Positions 1 to 11,300 of a stretch of DNA of 64,000 nucleotides are shown here, one piece after another. This DNA is from Colletotrichum lupini (Eukaryota > Ascomycota > Sordariomycetes > Glomerellales > Glomerellaceae). Position 1 is the stretch's first letter; each line of letters begins with the position of its first letter. The stretch is from NCBI RefSeq assembly GCF_023278565.1, contig NC_064676.1, forward strand, positions 2,356,001 through 2,420,000, read 5' to 3'. The position numbers and the translations under genes are program-made. A model generated the notes under the pieces. That model was not told where the DNA came from, searched no databases, and saw only the letters and a list, made by a program, of their open reading frames with translations.

Positions 1-1215
1 GCACTAGGAGGCCGGCGGGAGTGTCCATTGCTACACCAATGTTGTGTTGGCTGCGCATGACGAGGGACGGCTTTGACGACGGCGAGGAGGAAGGGTCGAG
101 ATCGACGCGCGCGTTCAGGATGGGGTATTGGTAGAGCGCCATGGAGACGGCCTTGATGATGAAGGGGAGGTAAGAGAGCTTCGCGACGCCGGCCTCGCCG
201 CCGTCCACCTCGGGGGACGTCGCGAGGACGCGGTTGAGGCGGGTGCGCAGCTGGACGAGGCTGGAGAAGTCGATCTCGTCGGCGTAGAGGAAGTGGGGGA
301 TTGCGAGGGAGCGGGTCATGGACTTGAACATTTGCTGTTGGGTGTTCGTGAGCGGGACCCGGGTTTCGAGTTGTGCGGCGCCGGAAGGCGGGGCCGCGGC
401 GGCCGGGGATGGAGTCGTTGCCCCAGCGGGCCTGTCACCGGCGTCGCGGCGTTTGACAAAGTTCTGTACGTCCTCTTTCAGAACCCTCCCGTCTCTTCCC
501 GTGCCGTTAATCTCGGCAATGTCTACGTTCAGGCTCTTGGTCAGATGCCGCACCGCCGGTGTAGCAAGCGAGGCATGGCTACCCTTTGGCCGTGGGGCAT
601 CCTCAGTACTGGCCGCATCCTGAGATGCCACCCCCGATTCTTGTCTGCTTTGGTCCTGTGTCTTGTCTTTCTGTTGTGACTTGGGCTGTACAGGAGGTTC
701 CGGCGTCTTTTGTGAGGGCTTCTCCTGTGCCGCTTCCGTCGGGGCTGTCAGCGCATCCAGGTCCTCCTTCTTAGCCCCGCCTTGTATGTCAATGTCGACA
801 AAAGGCTTGCCGACCTTGGCCATGTCGCCGGCATCGTAGTGCAACTTCTGTACAACGCCTGAGAATCGGCTGGTGATCTCCACAGACGCCTTGTCGCTCT
901 GGACCTCACACAGAGGGGAGAATTCTTCGACTCGGGCGCCGGGCTCGACGAACCATTGTATGATTTCGCACTCCACGATGCCTGTGTAAATCGGGACTGT
1001 TAGACATGTCTCTGTGAAACAAGGGGTAGAACTGGGTACTTCTAACCTTCGCCAATATCTGCCAGCAAGACAGGCTTCACAACCCGCAGATGCCGTGTGC
1101 CGTGGAACTGTCTGGAGGGGTAGACGCCGGCAGCTCTTGCCGCGGCCAGGCGAGCCATGCTCTTGGAGACGTGCCATTGCGTCCGGACGGTGCGCGATCC
1201 TCTTTGAAGAAACAT
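1..1215 (-). CDS. Lipoamide acyltransferase (E2) of the branched-chain alpha-keto acid dehydrogenase complex, 5' part only
   Basis: Mitochondrial E2 core subunit that transfers branched-chain acyl groups from lipoate to CoA in Val/Leu/Ile breakdown. Exons are complement(1047..1215) and complement(<1..981). The 65-nt intron has a GTTAGA donor, a CTAAC branch point and an ACAG acceptor and splits the Gly codon of DIGEG. The start at 1215 gives a basic leader (MFLQRGSR...) suited to mitochondrial import. In order: a lipoyl domain with the lipoyl-lysine motif EVQSDKASV; a Pro/Gln/Lys-rich linker; an E3-binding domain (ATPAVRHLTKSLNVDI, GTGRDGRVLKEDV); and the start of the catalytic domain (IPHFLYADEIDF, ILNARVD). 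The window cuts the gene after about 383 codons, so the catalytic HxxxDG end lies outside. The lipoyl motif is closer to BCKDH E2 (DBT) than to pyruvate or oxoglutarate E2. It is divergent from ATP10. Confidence 0.93.
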
Positions 1216-1745
1216 TTTGGTTTATTTTTTGAAAAGTTAAAAGGATAAGAAACCAATTCCCAACTTCTAATTTTTGTTCTTTCTAAAAGAGAAATGAGAA
1301 AAAGGGAAGGTACTCCCCAAGGAATGTGCGAACGCACTTGCAGGAGGAGTGAACCGCTCGGCGACGGCATTGTCCTTTCCCCCAAACACTCGGCTATTCA
1401 CGGTGTTCGGCCAGTGAAGGTCGATTGAGTCCCCCATGACACAATGTGAAATGCCCCTCGGGGAAGCTGCAGGGTGGCCCGAGACCCGCTGCGTCGGTGT
1501 GCGCTTGGCTCTTTCCCCCTCGTCTCCGCATTGAAGCGTCGCTAATCCACTCTGTTATCGCTCGCGGCTCAAGGGCCTTGGGCTTTTGTCCAATTGTGGC
1601 TGGAGACCTTGTGGCGCCAGCTTCGTACGACAGGGAAGCCGGAGTAATGTGGCGCGAATTTTTTGATGTTCAACAAGGCATGGATAGACCAGACCTCGAC
1701 AGAATTTGAAAGTCGAAGCCAACTACACCAAAACGACCAGGCGCA
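1216..1745. promoter_or_regulatory. Shared intergenic promoter region, BCKDH E2 (-) / ATP10 (+)
   Basis: These 530 bases separate two divergent genes for mitochondrial proteins. An A/T-rich stretch lies just upstream of the E2 start (about 1216-1300). No TATA box or known operator was recognised. Assignment as promoter rests on position only. Confidence 0.5.
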
Positions 1746-2874
1746 ATGGTTCCAATCACACCGTTACGGACAATGGCTCTGTCCATGGGGGCCTCTAGAA
1801 GGACGATGGTCTCTTGCACAGTCTGCGCATGGCGACGGCACCTGAGCACCTCCCGACCTTACCTGGCCGACAAGCTCCCGACCCCGGCGCCCGGCGCCGC
1901 CCCCGTAGAGGCTCCGAAGCCCGACCTTCCCGGATCTGCCATTCATGCCCCGAGAGCATACGGCAAGAAGATCACCAACTTTACGCCGCAGCCTCTGCCG
2001 CGCCCTATCGGCATGGCGCATCCGCCTCACCCAGAGGACAACTCTGGCGTGGATAGGAGGTCGCTGAAAGAACGGAGGGATGACTTTGTCGACTACGACA
2101 AGCATCTCGTGCGTCGTAAAGAGCTGTGAGTTCCCCAGTGATAATGCCTCAAAGAAACACTCAAGACCGTATGGCTGATTGGTATGTCCTTCCTTGTGTA
2201 GTAAGGAAAAGATGGCGCGCCCCTACTTCCGCGACTGGCGCAACATGCAGTTCCACGAGGGCAAATCCTTCATCGCGCCCCCTCTACCCTTCAAGGCCGA
2301 CATGTCCCTCTTCTTCCCCAACTTCGTTGGCGACACCCTTGCAAAGAACGCAAACAACCCCCGCGACACGACGCGGACGCTGCTCGGCAAGGTCTCCGTC
2401 GTCGCCGTTTACAGCAGCCAGTGGGCCGACGACCAGGCAAAGACCTTCATCTCCCCCGAGGCCAATCCGGAGCTGCATGAGCTCCTGGCCAAGACGCCCG
2501 GCAAGACGCAGGTCCTCCAGCTCAACATTGAGGACAACAAGTTCAAGGCGTGGATCGTAAAGATGTTCATGGGCAACCTGCGCAAACAAATCCCCGAGCA
2601 TAATTGGGGAAAGTACTTCTTGGTACCCCGCGGCATCACAAACGAGATTAGCGAGTCTATTGGATACCTCAACAGCAAAGTAGGCTATGTTTATCTGGTG
2701 GATAACCTGTGTAGGATAAGATGGGCTGCCAGTGGCCCTAGTCACCCCGATGAGAGGGAGAGCTTGGTGAAGGGCATGAAGCTAGTCCTCCACGAGTGGA
2801 ATAAGAACGAAAAGGCAGCACTTGAGGCTGCCCAGGTCAAGGACGCAGCGAAGGGAAAGAAGGAAGTATCCTGA
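1746..2874 (+). CDS. ATP10: Mitochondrial ATP synthase assembly factor ATP10
   Basis: Family role: inner-membrane chaperone that helps assemble Atp6 into the F0 sector of ATP synthase. Exons are 1746..2125 and 2202..2874. The 76-nt intron (donor GTGAGT, acceptor TGTAG) splits a Leu codon; the product is 350 aa. The N-terminus is rich in Arg, Ser and Thr with few acids, as in a mitochondrial presequence, followed by a Pro-rich stretch. The conserved body starts near residue 130 ([65 protein letters not shown]). This is longer than yeast Atp10 (279 aa), mostly from the leader and proline-rich segment. A second in-frame ATG at 1773 is a plausible alternative start. It converges on GOS1. Confidence 0.93.
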
Positions 2875-3154
2875 TAAAGAGGACGAAAACTTTTCCTCAG
2901 GTGGCTCAGGAAAGCCAACCTCGTATAGCAGTCAGGCTCGTGTAACCTGGCTTTGGCTTACAGATATTCGTGTTCTTATAGTGTACAATATGCACCAAAG
3001 ATACCCCCTATCCGATTAAAAAAAAGTTCAAAAACAATCCCAATAACGCCTCCGCATTTCCCTTATGCCAATAATTCCCTAGTCGTAACGGCTTTGTTGA
3101 ACACATAACAAACACACGAGGAACGTCATTTCAGCCATGCCGGGCCTCCGCTTA

Positions 3155-3989
3155 TTACAAGAACCACCAGAACATCAGGAAGCAAAACGCAATAAATGCG
3201 CCCATTATGATGCCGTCCCGGCGCTTCTTAGCTGAGATACGGCTAATTAGACTGTTCAACCCCGGTACCTGGCTGGCAGCCATGGTGATACGACGGTTGA
3301 TGCTGGCGAGTGTCTCGCGCTGGATATTGAAGCTGTCCTGGACAGCGTATGCCTGGGACAAGACGCTATCGGCCATGTTGTGACTATTATCGATGCGGCT
3401 GCGCTCAGCAAGCATGTACTCGGCCTCGGCGTTTTCGGGGTTATTGGCACGGTATTCGTCGATGTCGGAGCGAACGTTCGTAAGAAGGTGGGCGCGATCG
3501 CGAGCCTCGGAAATGGTTTTGCGCAGGCGCACGAGATCGCGCTTATGCTCGGCGAGCTTCTCACGAAGGAGAGCCAGGTTGTTCTGTTTCAGAGCGGATG
3601 AGGTGAGAGCAGCTTCTGAATCGAGGAGGCGGGATAATTGTGAAATGACGTTCTCGCGCTGATGGTTTGGCGGCCATGTTAGTACGGACGTTCAAGGCAG
3701 CGAAGGGGGTGAGAGCCGAGGCCTGTCGAACGAGGGCTTGAGCGTACTTTTTCGAGGAGATCTTGGAGCTTCGCTTCTGTGGTCCTTTCTTCTTCTGTGG
3801 GCTTTGCCGGGATGTCGGATACCGTCGAGAACTGAGAGTAGGTGTGGAATAGCGTCTCTGTCTGTGGAGGCCGGATGTCAGGGAAGCCTGGATGACGTTC
3901 TGAGCGGAGGAATATCGTACCTGTGTTTCTAGACTTCTTGCCTGTTGCCGCAGCTGGGCCCAGCCGGTGTTTCCTGTAGCTGCAGCCAT
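3155..3989 (-). CDS. GOS1: Golgi SNARE GOS1 (GS28 family)
   Basis: Qb-SNARE of early Golgi membranes, for intra-Golgi and endosome-to-Golgi fusion (family knowledge). Exons are complement(3921..3989), complement(3748..3861) and complement(3155..3658). The introns are 59 and 89 nt; the second has a perfect TACTAAC branch point. The product is 228 aa, close to yeast Gos1 (223 aa). It opens with WAQLRQQARSLETQTETL, the family N-terminal helix. The SNARE helix lies in the C-terminal third, with a central Gln in the NIQRETLASINRRI region taken as the zero-layer residue. It ends in a basic patch (SAKKRRDG) and one membrane span (IIMGAFIAFCFLMFWWFL) with no lumenal tail, as in a tail-anchored SNARE. 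The start gives the usual short N-terminus. It diverges from RPL35. Confidence 0.95.
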
Positions 3990-4799
3990 AGCGCCTCGAT
4001 GCTAATTGTGTATGGCTTGGTGGTTGCTGTACGTTGGTAGACCTTTGATGTCGAGATGTTGTCTTTGGATGGACTCTGGCATGTCCGCGTGTCTGGGACT
4101 GTCGGCAGGGACCAGACGCAGCAGGGGAGGAGCTCGGCGTCACATGGACCGTGCACATTGAATGATTATGTAAGTGCCGAAAGTGTTGCACGAGAACTGC
4201 AGGTGCGGGTAGAGTCGCATTAAAGTCTGGAGCGTCAAGGATTTGCTCATGATGTGCTAGAACGCCATGAAAAAACTCGCTTGTAGAAGGTATTATCACT
4301 CGGGCATTCTGTTTGCCTCATTAGATACTTGTTGACACAAAGTCTTCTGACGAGGGACAGATGGCATGAAACGGGAATTAAGCCTGTGATATCTTTATGC
4401 CCAAAGGCAAAAGGGCTAATTGATCAACTTCGAAACATTTGTGCAATATCGCCAGATTCCCTAGATGTCTCCAAAGATTCTAGACAAAGTGTTGCAACTA
4501 CATGTCGATGCCATTGATATCTCGCTCAGTCAAGCTGCTTTGGCTTGATAACGGCCAGCCCCGGTGACAGACTGTGGCTGGAGTCGCTGTGGCGCAGTTC
4601 ATGACCAGCGACTTCGAAACCCCAAGGCCCACATGCACCCAATCACAGCAGGCCCCGCGCCGGGTCCCGAATTTTTGCGCACAAACTAGGGCAACAGCTT
4701 TTTGCCAAACTTTCAAATTTACGATCGATCACCTCAGCCTCTCTCACGACGTGTCGATACTAACCCAGATATCCAGCGCCACCCCCCATATCAGTCAAG
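3990..4799. promoter_or_regulatory. Intergenic promoter region, GOS1 (-) / RPL35 (+)
   Basis: These 810 bases separate two divergent genes. Near the RPL35 side is a pyrimidine-rich stretch (4735-4750), then a TACTAAC followed closely by CAG (4757-4776). This could be a 5'-UTR intron acceptor, but no donor was identified. No other regulatory motif was recognised. Confidence 0.4.
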
Positions 4800-5675
4800 A
4801 TGGTGAGTGAACCCCTTTTGCTCTCCCTGATGGAATTGGCGATCCTCGAATAGCCCGACGCAACTTTCCCGCCGAATCCTCGACACCCCGCGCCCGAAAT
4901 AGCCCCTTCCCGACGAAAAAAAGCGAACACCAGAGGCGGCAGGAGCTGCTTGCAAGGAGCCGCATAGGAGAAAAGAGAACCCGTTTCGCTGACGAGAATT
5001 CATCATGTCCCAGTCGTCCGGAAAGGTCAAGGCCGTCGCCCTTTGGAGCAAGAACAAGGATGATTTGACCAAGCAACTTGGTGAGCTCAAGACCGAGCTC
5101 GGTCAGCTCCGCATCCAGAAGATCGCCTCTTCCGGCAGCAAGCTGAACAAGATGTGCGTTTGATCCCCCCTGTCCTGATCCGAGTTGATTGGAGGAATCG
5201 TCGATCGAAAAAAGAGAAACCAAGAGGACTGACCGGTGAAATTTTCCGCCCTACAGCCACGACATCCGCAAGTCGATCGCTCGCGTCCTTACCGTCATCA
5301 ACTCCAAGCAACGCGCCCAGCTCCGCCTGTTCTACAAGAACAAGAAGTACGCTCCCCTCGACCTCCGCGCGAAGCAGACCCGTGCCATCCGCCGGAGATT
5401 GTCCGAGAAGGAGGCCAGCGCTGTCACCGACAAGGCCAAGAAGCGCACCACCCACTTCCCCCAGCGCAAGTTCGCCGTCAAGGTCAGTAGAGTCGGAATA
5501 TCTGCCATTCGAATGGAGGCTAGGGAGCCATGAGAGGAGCGATTGACGAAGGCCGCATCATGAGGGGACGATCTTCGACACTCTGTTGAGCGCTACTTCT
5601 CATGTTCCCTGGCCGAGATCACGAATGGCATCCTTAGGAAACATTGAAACTGACTTCTTCATACAGTCTGCTTAA
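4800..5675 (+). CDS. RPL35: 60S ribosomal protein L35 (uL29)
   Basis: Large-subunit protein near the polypeptide exit tunnel. Exons are 4800..4802 (ATG alone), 5014..5153, 5257..5482 and 5667..5675, giving 125 aa, the usual size for the family. Introns are 211, 103 and 184 nt with GTGAGT, GTGCGT and GTCAGT donors and CTGAC branch points. The body matches L35 closely ([63 protein letters not shown]). The first exon is inferred because ATG followed at once by GTGAGT, joined at CCCAG to TCGTCCGGAAAG, gives the family start MSSGKVKA. An in-frame ATG at 5005 inside the inferred intron would give MSQSSGKV instead. The last exon adds only Ser-Ala-stop. Confidence 0.92.
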
Positions 5676-8012
5676 ATTTAGACCGACCGCTGCTGGGTTA
5701 GATCTGGGGATGAGGAACAATGAAAATGGTCACGGAGGCGTAACACGTTTTTGGCACACGGGGATCCCGAATTACTCGATGATGCATTGCATGGTCACGG
5801 AGGGAAATTAAGGGTTTATTTGCACTTTTATCATTTCTCCCCCCAGTGCTGCAAAACACGAAATGGATTTCTCTCAAGACGGGTCAAAACATTGGTCAAG
5901 CGAAAAACGAAAAAGGATGGGCTTCACAAGAATCCCCCTCTCTTGTTCTTTCCCACCCCTCCTTTCTTGCGTGGTGGGAGGGAGAGGATTCCCTCGGGTG
6001 TGTGTGGTGTGAGGTAGCATAGAGCTGCCAAAATGATGGGGCCCAAAGATGTCCCGACTTCAAAAGTTTGCTCCTTTTTTCTTCTTCAAATGTGATGGAG
6101 TCCCTATACACTGATATATGACGTTGTGTGATGATTACCATTGCTTAAGAGAAGTAAGCAGACACAGGCCAGACGATGTCCATGCTCAAGCTTGTAGTCC
6201 CCTCTCATTCGTCCATGTCTACTGTCTATGGCCTATGTCCATTTTTGATGTCGACGCCTTAGACTTGATTTCAAGTTGTGTTACTGCCCTCCTCCCCCAT
6301 TTAACTGCTTGATATCTGGACACATGTCTACCTTACGAGATTGGCGTCTCTATCGCTGAATTTCGACGTGGTAGGTAGATGACAAGCGCCAATCCGAGGC
6401 CTCCGCCACACTTCATCGCCCTCGAGACTGGCCTCTGAAGCTCACGATTTCATTCGCAAACTACAGCAAAGAACACCAAGGCACATTGCCTCATGGAACC
6501 ATGGTTTTCTTCAGAAGATGAACACTTCCACGCGATGATATGACATTAGTCGGTGATGAGTGGTCATGCCGTCCCCGTCACCACAGGCACACCTCTACTT
6601 CCTTCTCGCCGATGGCGATATCGTCTAGAGTCTTCTTAGTGGCAACTACTACTGGGACAATTTTATTCAGCGCAGCACGCTTTTTCTTAGTAGACCAGAC
6701 TAAAGCCAGACAAACGCTGCTCCAGCTCCTGTAGTTTCCTGCAGCTTACCCCATTTTCTCTTCCCAGGCCTCCATCTCCCTGTGAAACCCTGTGCGGACA
6801 ATAAGAAGAATCGACCTCGGGATGGGGCAAGTTGCGTGGGAGGGGGCATCCCGCCAACACAAGTACGACCATCTTCTCGTGCCTAGAAAAAGGAAGTAGC
6901 AACATGATATCCCGAGGCTTGGCTCCATACAACGTGCAATGCCATGAAATAAGATACTTAATGCCGTGGTGAGGAACAACGGAGGCACGTTTCGAGGGCC
7001 GTCTCAAGTTCTTGTCAAATGTGTATAGACTCTACAAAGTCTTTACTTGTCTTAACGTTGAATTAAGACGACAAGGATACTGAAGTGGAATCGCTCACAA
7101 TGATTGGTTTACGGGTATTGGACGCCGTCTTCTGGCGATGTCATTGAGGCTTCATCCAACGCTCTACCCTCGATGCCTTCGTATGGGTGGAACGGGTCTG
7201 GACACCAGGACACAGCACTCGCTCATGGAATTCACAATATTGCCAGTGAAGCGAGGTCATTCCATGGAATACTTTCATTGCTATTCCATCCGTTCCGGCC
7301 TAGTAAAGAACAGGCTTCACCCTCACGTTCTGTTACGAGTCTCTCCAGCCATAGATAACAACTCTCGTCGGCAAGGCACATCAAGTCCAAAGACAGCCTG
7401 AACTCAAAGGATTCTTCACGATCGGCACGAACACGGCAGACAGACAAAATAGGCCCGCCTTGCCATTCCATAGCGGTTTTTGGTTAACATCAGCATCCAC
7501 CTCACTTGAGACCCGCTGAACCGCCACCAAACTTGTCGAGCATCACGAACAACGCCCGCAGCCAAGTTCAGGGCATCATTTCCAAAGAGATCCTCCCCAG
7601 ACCAACGCAAGACTTTCTCCTCAACGCGGCAAATTTCATCATCATGTGATGCCTCCCCTTTCGTGAAGCCACAATACAGAATCTCGCCGAAGCATCGCCA
7701 GGAGGCAGGAGGGGAGAAAAAGGGGGAAAGGGGCACGAGGGGTAGGGTGCAGAAGGGTAAATCTACCAACTTCACGCCCCCCCACCCCCCAAGGTACACC
7801 ATGTCCCTCATCCGAGAGCTCATCGCGTCGGGTATGTCCCTCTACGACCAAACCGATTCCCCTCTCCACCTGACAGAACGCCTCCAAACTTACATTCACC
7901 GTACTACCTCTCTCTCGGAAGATACCGTTCACGAGAGAAAACCTTGTTCGCTCTGATTCGTGAGGAAGTCCGCAGAACGTTTTATTCGTGGTTCGCCAGA
8001 TATGAATTTTGT

Positions 8013-8038
8013 CGTCAAAGTCTCCCGTCAAAGTCTCC
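8013..8038. repeat. Tandem duplication, 13 bp x 2
   Basis: CGTCAAAGTCTCC occurs twice head to tail with no spacer and no mismatch. It lies in non-coding sequence and no function is evident. Confidence 0.8.
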
Positions 8039-8504
8039 TACTCCTTGGCTGCCTCGCCAGGATGGCGAATAAAGGCGAAAAGTGGGACATAAGCTCGCAC
8101 ATAGTCACCTTCTGTACCGATGAATGAAGACTTCGTTTGTAATCTGATCATCACCATGCCACATGACAATTCTATCATCTCCACTGTCATATCTAGTGCC
8201 GTGTAATACTTGGTCACAGGCTGAAGCGATGACGAGACTGGCAAACTATAGACACCACATAGAAAGACTCTCACCATCTCCAGCTCGTATCCATCAACGC
8301 CTCAGGAGCACGGAACCAGGACGAAAACCTACGAAAGAAAAGGCAAGAACACTGCTCTGTTGCCTTGCGCGGCAATCGTGGTCATGTCATTCATATGTTA
8401 GTAACGCTGCATAAGCCTTCTCCCCCTCCCTAGCTCATACGTGCCCCCGAGACCGGGTCGCTGCCCACTCACCTACTCTGGTCGCAAACCCGGTTTCTGG
8501 GGTT

Positions 8505-8524
8505 GTGATGGCCTGTGATGGCCT
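8505..8524. repeat. Tandem duplication, 10 bp x 2
   Basis: GTGATGGCCT occurs twice in direct succession in non-coding sequence. Confidence 0.75.
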
Positions 8525-9158
8525 ACAGGGTGCGTAAGTCCTACCGAGACAGAACATAGATAGCCATCACCGGAATCTCAATGACCCGTCCTTCCCTGAT
8601 TTCCATGGCAAGACCGGAAAACCATTTTAGCTGTGGAATATGTGCTCCCGAAAGGATCATCTACGGATTGATACAGATCTGTCGTTCAATGATAATATTG
8701 GCCTCTGGGCCGAGTGCGGGCATAACCAAGTCCACTAATTTGGAAACAGAAAGATACAACTCGAAAGCCATGGAGAACACCCTCAACATGTTTCGTCAAT
8801 TAAGCGTCATTCATACGGTATTACTGCTAGTACTGTATTGCTACAATACTAATTCTATCCTCATTGCTGACCGTACCTACCGTGAATTCGTCATGAAAAA
8901 CAGAATGTTTTCCCAAGCCCACCAAAGTCAGAATAAGTCCAAGTCCCTTGAACTTTTCGCCGCCGCCTTGAACACCGAAGTCTGTTATGCCGTCCTGACC
9001 TGATCCATTTCTCCATGTAAACGCCAGTCCGGTATCTTGGAGCCTATAAGGGTATTTCATGAGACGTCGACAAAGAAAAAAGCCATCCGTAGTGTGAGAA
9101 TGCCCCCCCCCTGAACCACAAAAACCACCAGCGAAGCGATCAACCTTGTCCACGTTGA

Positions 9159-11300
9159 TCACTTACTGTTTCTTCGATCTGCTGTCTTTGTAACTCGACC
9201 GCCCTGTGTCTTCTTGATAGACGGAGTAGAATTATCAGCCTTAAGCGCATCCGCGACCTTACGGTGAATCTTCTCATGTCTGCGTTTCTGGTCCAGTCTA
9301 TGAAAGTCCTTGTCACAGAAATCACACTTGAAAGCACCCTTCACGTTATGCGTCTTTCTGTGTTTCGACAAATTGGACGATTCGCCAAACGCCTTGCCGC
9401 AAACCTCGCACTTGAGTGGCTTTTCGCCTGTGTGGGTTCGCTGGTGCATTGCTAGAACATAGTTAGAAATTATTTGGACCCAAGGATATTGGTTTCACTT
9501 ACTCAATGCACTCTGCTGCTTGAAGGATGCTTTGCAATCGGGAAACTTGCAGGTCCAGGGCTTTTCTCCAGTATGAATCCTCATGTGCTGCGCAAGAGAC
9601 TGCTTGGCAGACAACGGGGTATCGCATATAGTGCACCTGACCGGTTTGACTAGACGCATTATCAGCATACTTGGTCATTGAAGATGATGAGGACGTGACT
9701 CACAGCCGGTGTGTGTCTGCAGGTGACGTTCAAGCTTGCTCTTTTGCGTGAAATGCCCTTCACGCGCACATCCCTCCCAGCAGCATTTGTATCCTGCATC
9801 TGTCTTTCCAAGGTTGACGATGTGTCTCTCCTTGCAATGCATCTGCAGAGCGTCATCGTTCGAGTAGCTCATACCGCAAATCTGACCGGCGATTACCCAT
9901 TGGCAAATGAACACTTCAGCCCCGGGCTTATCAGGGCTGGGCTGGGTTTGTGCAGTGGCCGGAGACGGTCGTGGGGACGAAGACGCCTGGAGCCCTGATA
10001 GAGGAGATGTGCTGGGCTCCTTACCTTGGGCAGCATGGGCCGGGTCAGGAAGACCTCCTGGAAGGTAATCAGACTGACGATTCGGCGCCATCAGGTTTGG
10101 GTAAGAGTGTTGCGATGCATGGGAATAGTTGGTATGCTCTCCTTCTGGCGCAATAACATGTTGTTCTTGGAAATGGCTAGCCCAATCCTCGACGCCGTTG
10201 AGCTCAGCGCCGCAAGGTACAAACCCTGAGCTTGGGTCGGGAATGCAAAAGGAGAAATCAAGTTCACCTTGATGAGCATGCGCTTGGTGAGGAAGCGGGC
10301 ACCTGGTTGGCAAATTCCGGTTCTCTGTCATACAAGGCCGTATACAGGTTGTCTGAGCGTGTGCATGATCGTTAAGGTGCAAGCCAAGTGCCATCCATCC
10401 TATGGGCTCAGGCATGCTAGGATCCTGAAAGTCGATTACAGACTCGAGGGCAGTGTGAAAGAGGTCGGGATTACTCTGAAAAGAGTTGCCCATATTCATT
10501 GAATGAGCCATCGACATGGTCATCCCGCCGGCGTGGAAATGACTTGGAGTTGCTGCTTGGATTCCTCCATTTTGATAGGAGCTTTGGGTTGCGTAATATT
10601 GAGAAGACATCGACGGCATCGAAGACATCGACGGAGGTAGCATGCCATCCTGGCTGAAAGCGTCCCCAATAGACGCCAGCACATCGGCAGCAGCTTTGTC
10701 CTTATCAGAGATGATGTCGTTGGCTGGACACTCGGCGTCTGTACAAAGCGCAGCAGCTTCGTCGCAGTCGTCATCGTCGCAAGCTTGAGCGCACTCTGCA
10801 TCGGTGCAAACATCGCCAGCTTCACTAGCGCCACACTCGCTAACACATCGATTGCAGTCCAAGCTGCTGCAAGCCGCGGAGGTACTATCATCCTCGAGCT
10901 GAGGGCTCGAGTTGGGGGTCGAGACGCCAAAGCCTATGGCCCCCGTTGGTGACATGACGGCATTCGAGCCGAAGCCCAAGGGCATTTGGCCTCTGGGATC
11001 GAAGTAGTTGGGTAGTGTAGGCATCGTGGATAGGCTGTGGTGTCTTCGGGCATGCATCGGCATGGTGTTCAGGGTGAGAGGGTGGTTGTGGTTGGGTACA
11101 GGGTGGTGTTGGTTGTTGCTATCCGGGCCTCTGCAGGCAATATGGTCGAAGTTCAAATCCATACAGGACTCATCGTGCGATACTGGCAAAGTGACGCCAC
11201 CGGTGAAATGGTCGTTAAGATGTTCCACGTCCAACGGGTCGAGAAAGAAGCCGGAGGCGTGGCCACCGAAGGACGGTAAGCCGTCGTGCTGGCCGTCCAT
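9159..11300 (-). CDS. zafA: Zinc-responsive C2H2 transcription factor, ZafA/Zap1 type
   Basis: Probable nuclear activator of zinc-uptake genes under zinc limitation (role of ZafA and Zap1). Exons are complement(9704..11300), complement(9503..9649) and complement(9159..9451); introns are 54 and 51 nt; product 678 aa. The C-terminal third holds six zinc-finger units: a variant CX8C finger ([13 protein letters not shown]), a CCWEGC finger ([14 protein letters not shown]), then four classical ones, joined by TGEKP-type linkers around fingers 3-5. The introns fall between and inside fingers and restore them exactly (QQSAL/TMHQRTH). Residues 144-191 are acidic with ten Cys, including CTDAEC twice, a likely metal-sensing region. 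The N-terminus is His/Pro/Met rich. The finger order and spacing, with the Cys-rich acidic segment, favour ZafA over a generic C2H2 factor. Confidence 0.87.

Larger units (their letters stand above)
5676..9158. other. Gene-poor intergenic stretch of about 3.5 kb
   Basis: No ORF here has family motifs, splice logic or codon bias that I can support. The longest ATG ORF (8581-9003, 140 codons) is low in complexity and recalls no family. Minor repeats: ATGGTCACGGAG occurs near 5726 and again near 5790; a 13-bp tandem duplication lies at 8013-8038 and a 10-bp one at 8505-8524. It probably holds the RPL35 3' region and the ZafA-type gene's 3' region. Confidence 0.5.

Noticed and set aside
8581..9003. 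140-codon plus-strand ATG frame
   Set aside because: No recognisable family, no third-position bias, and it ends close to the 3' side of the ZafA-type gene.
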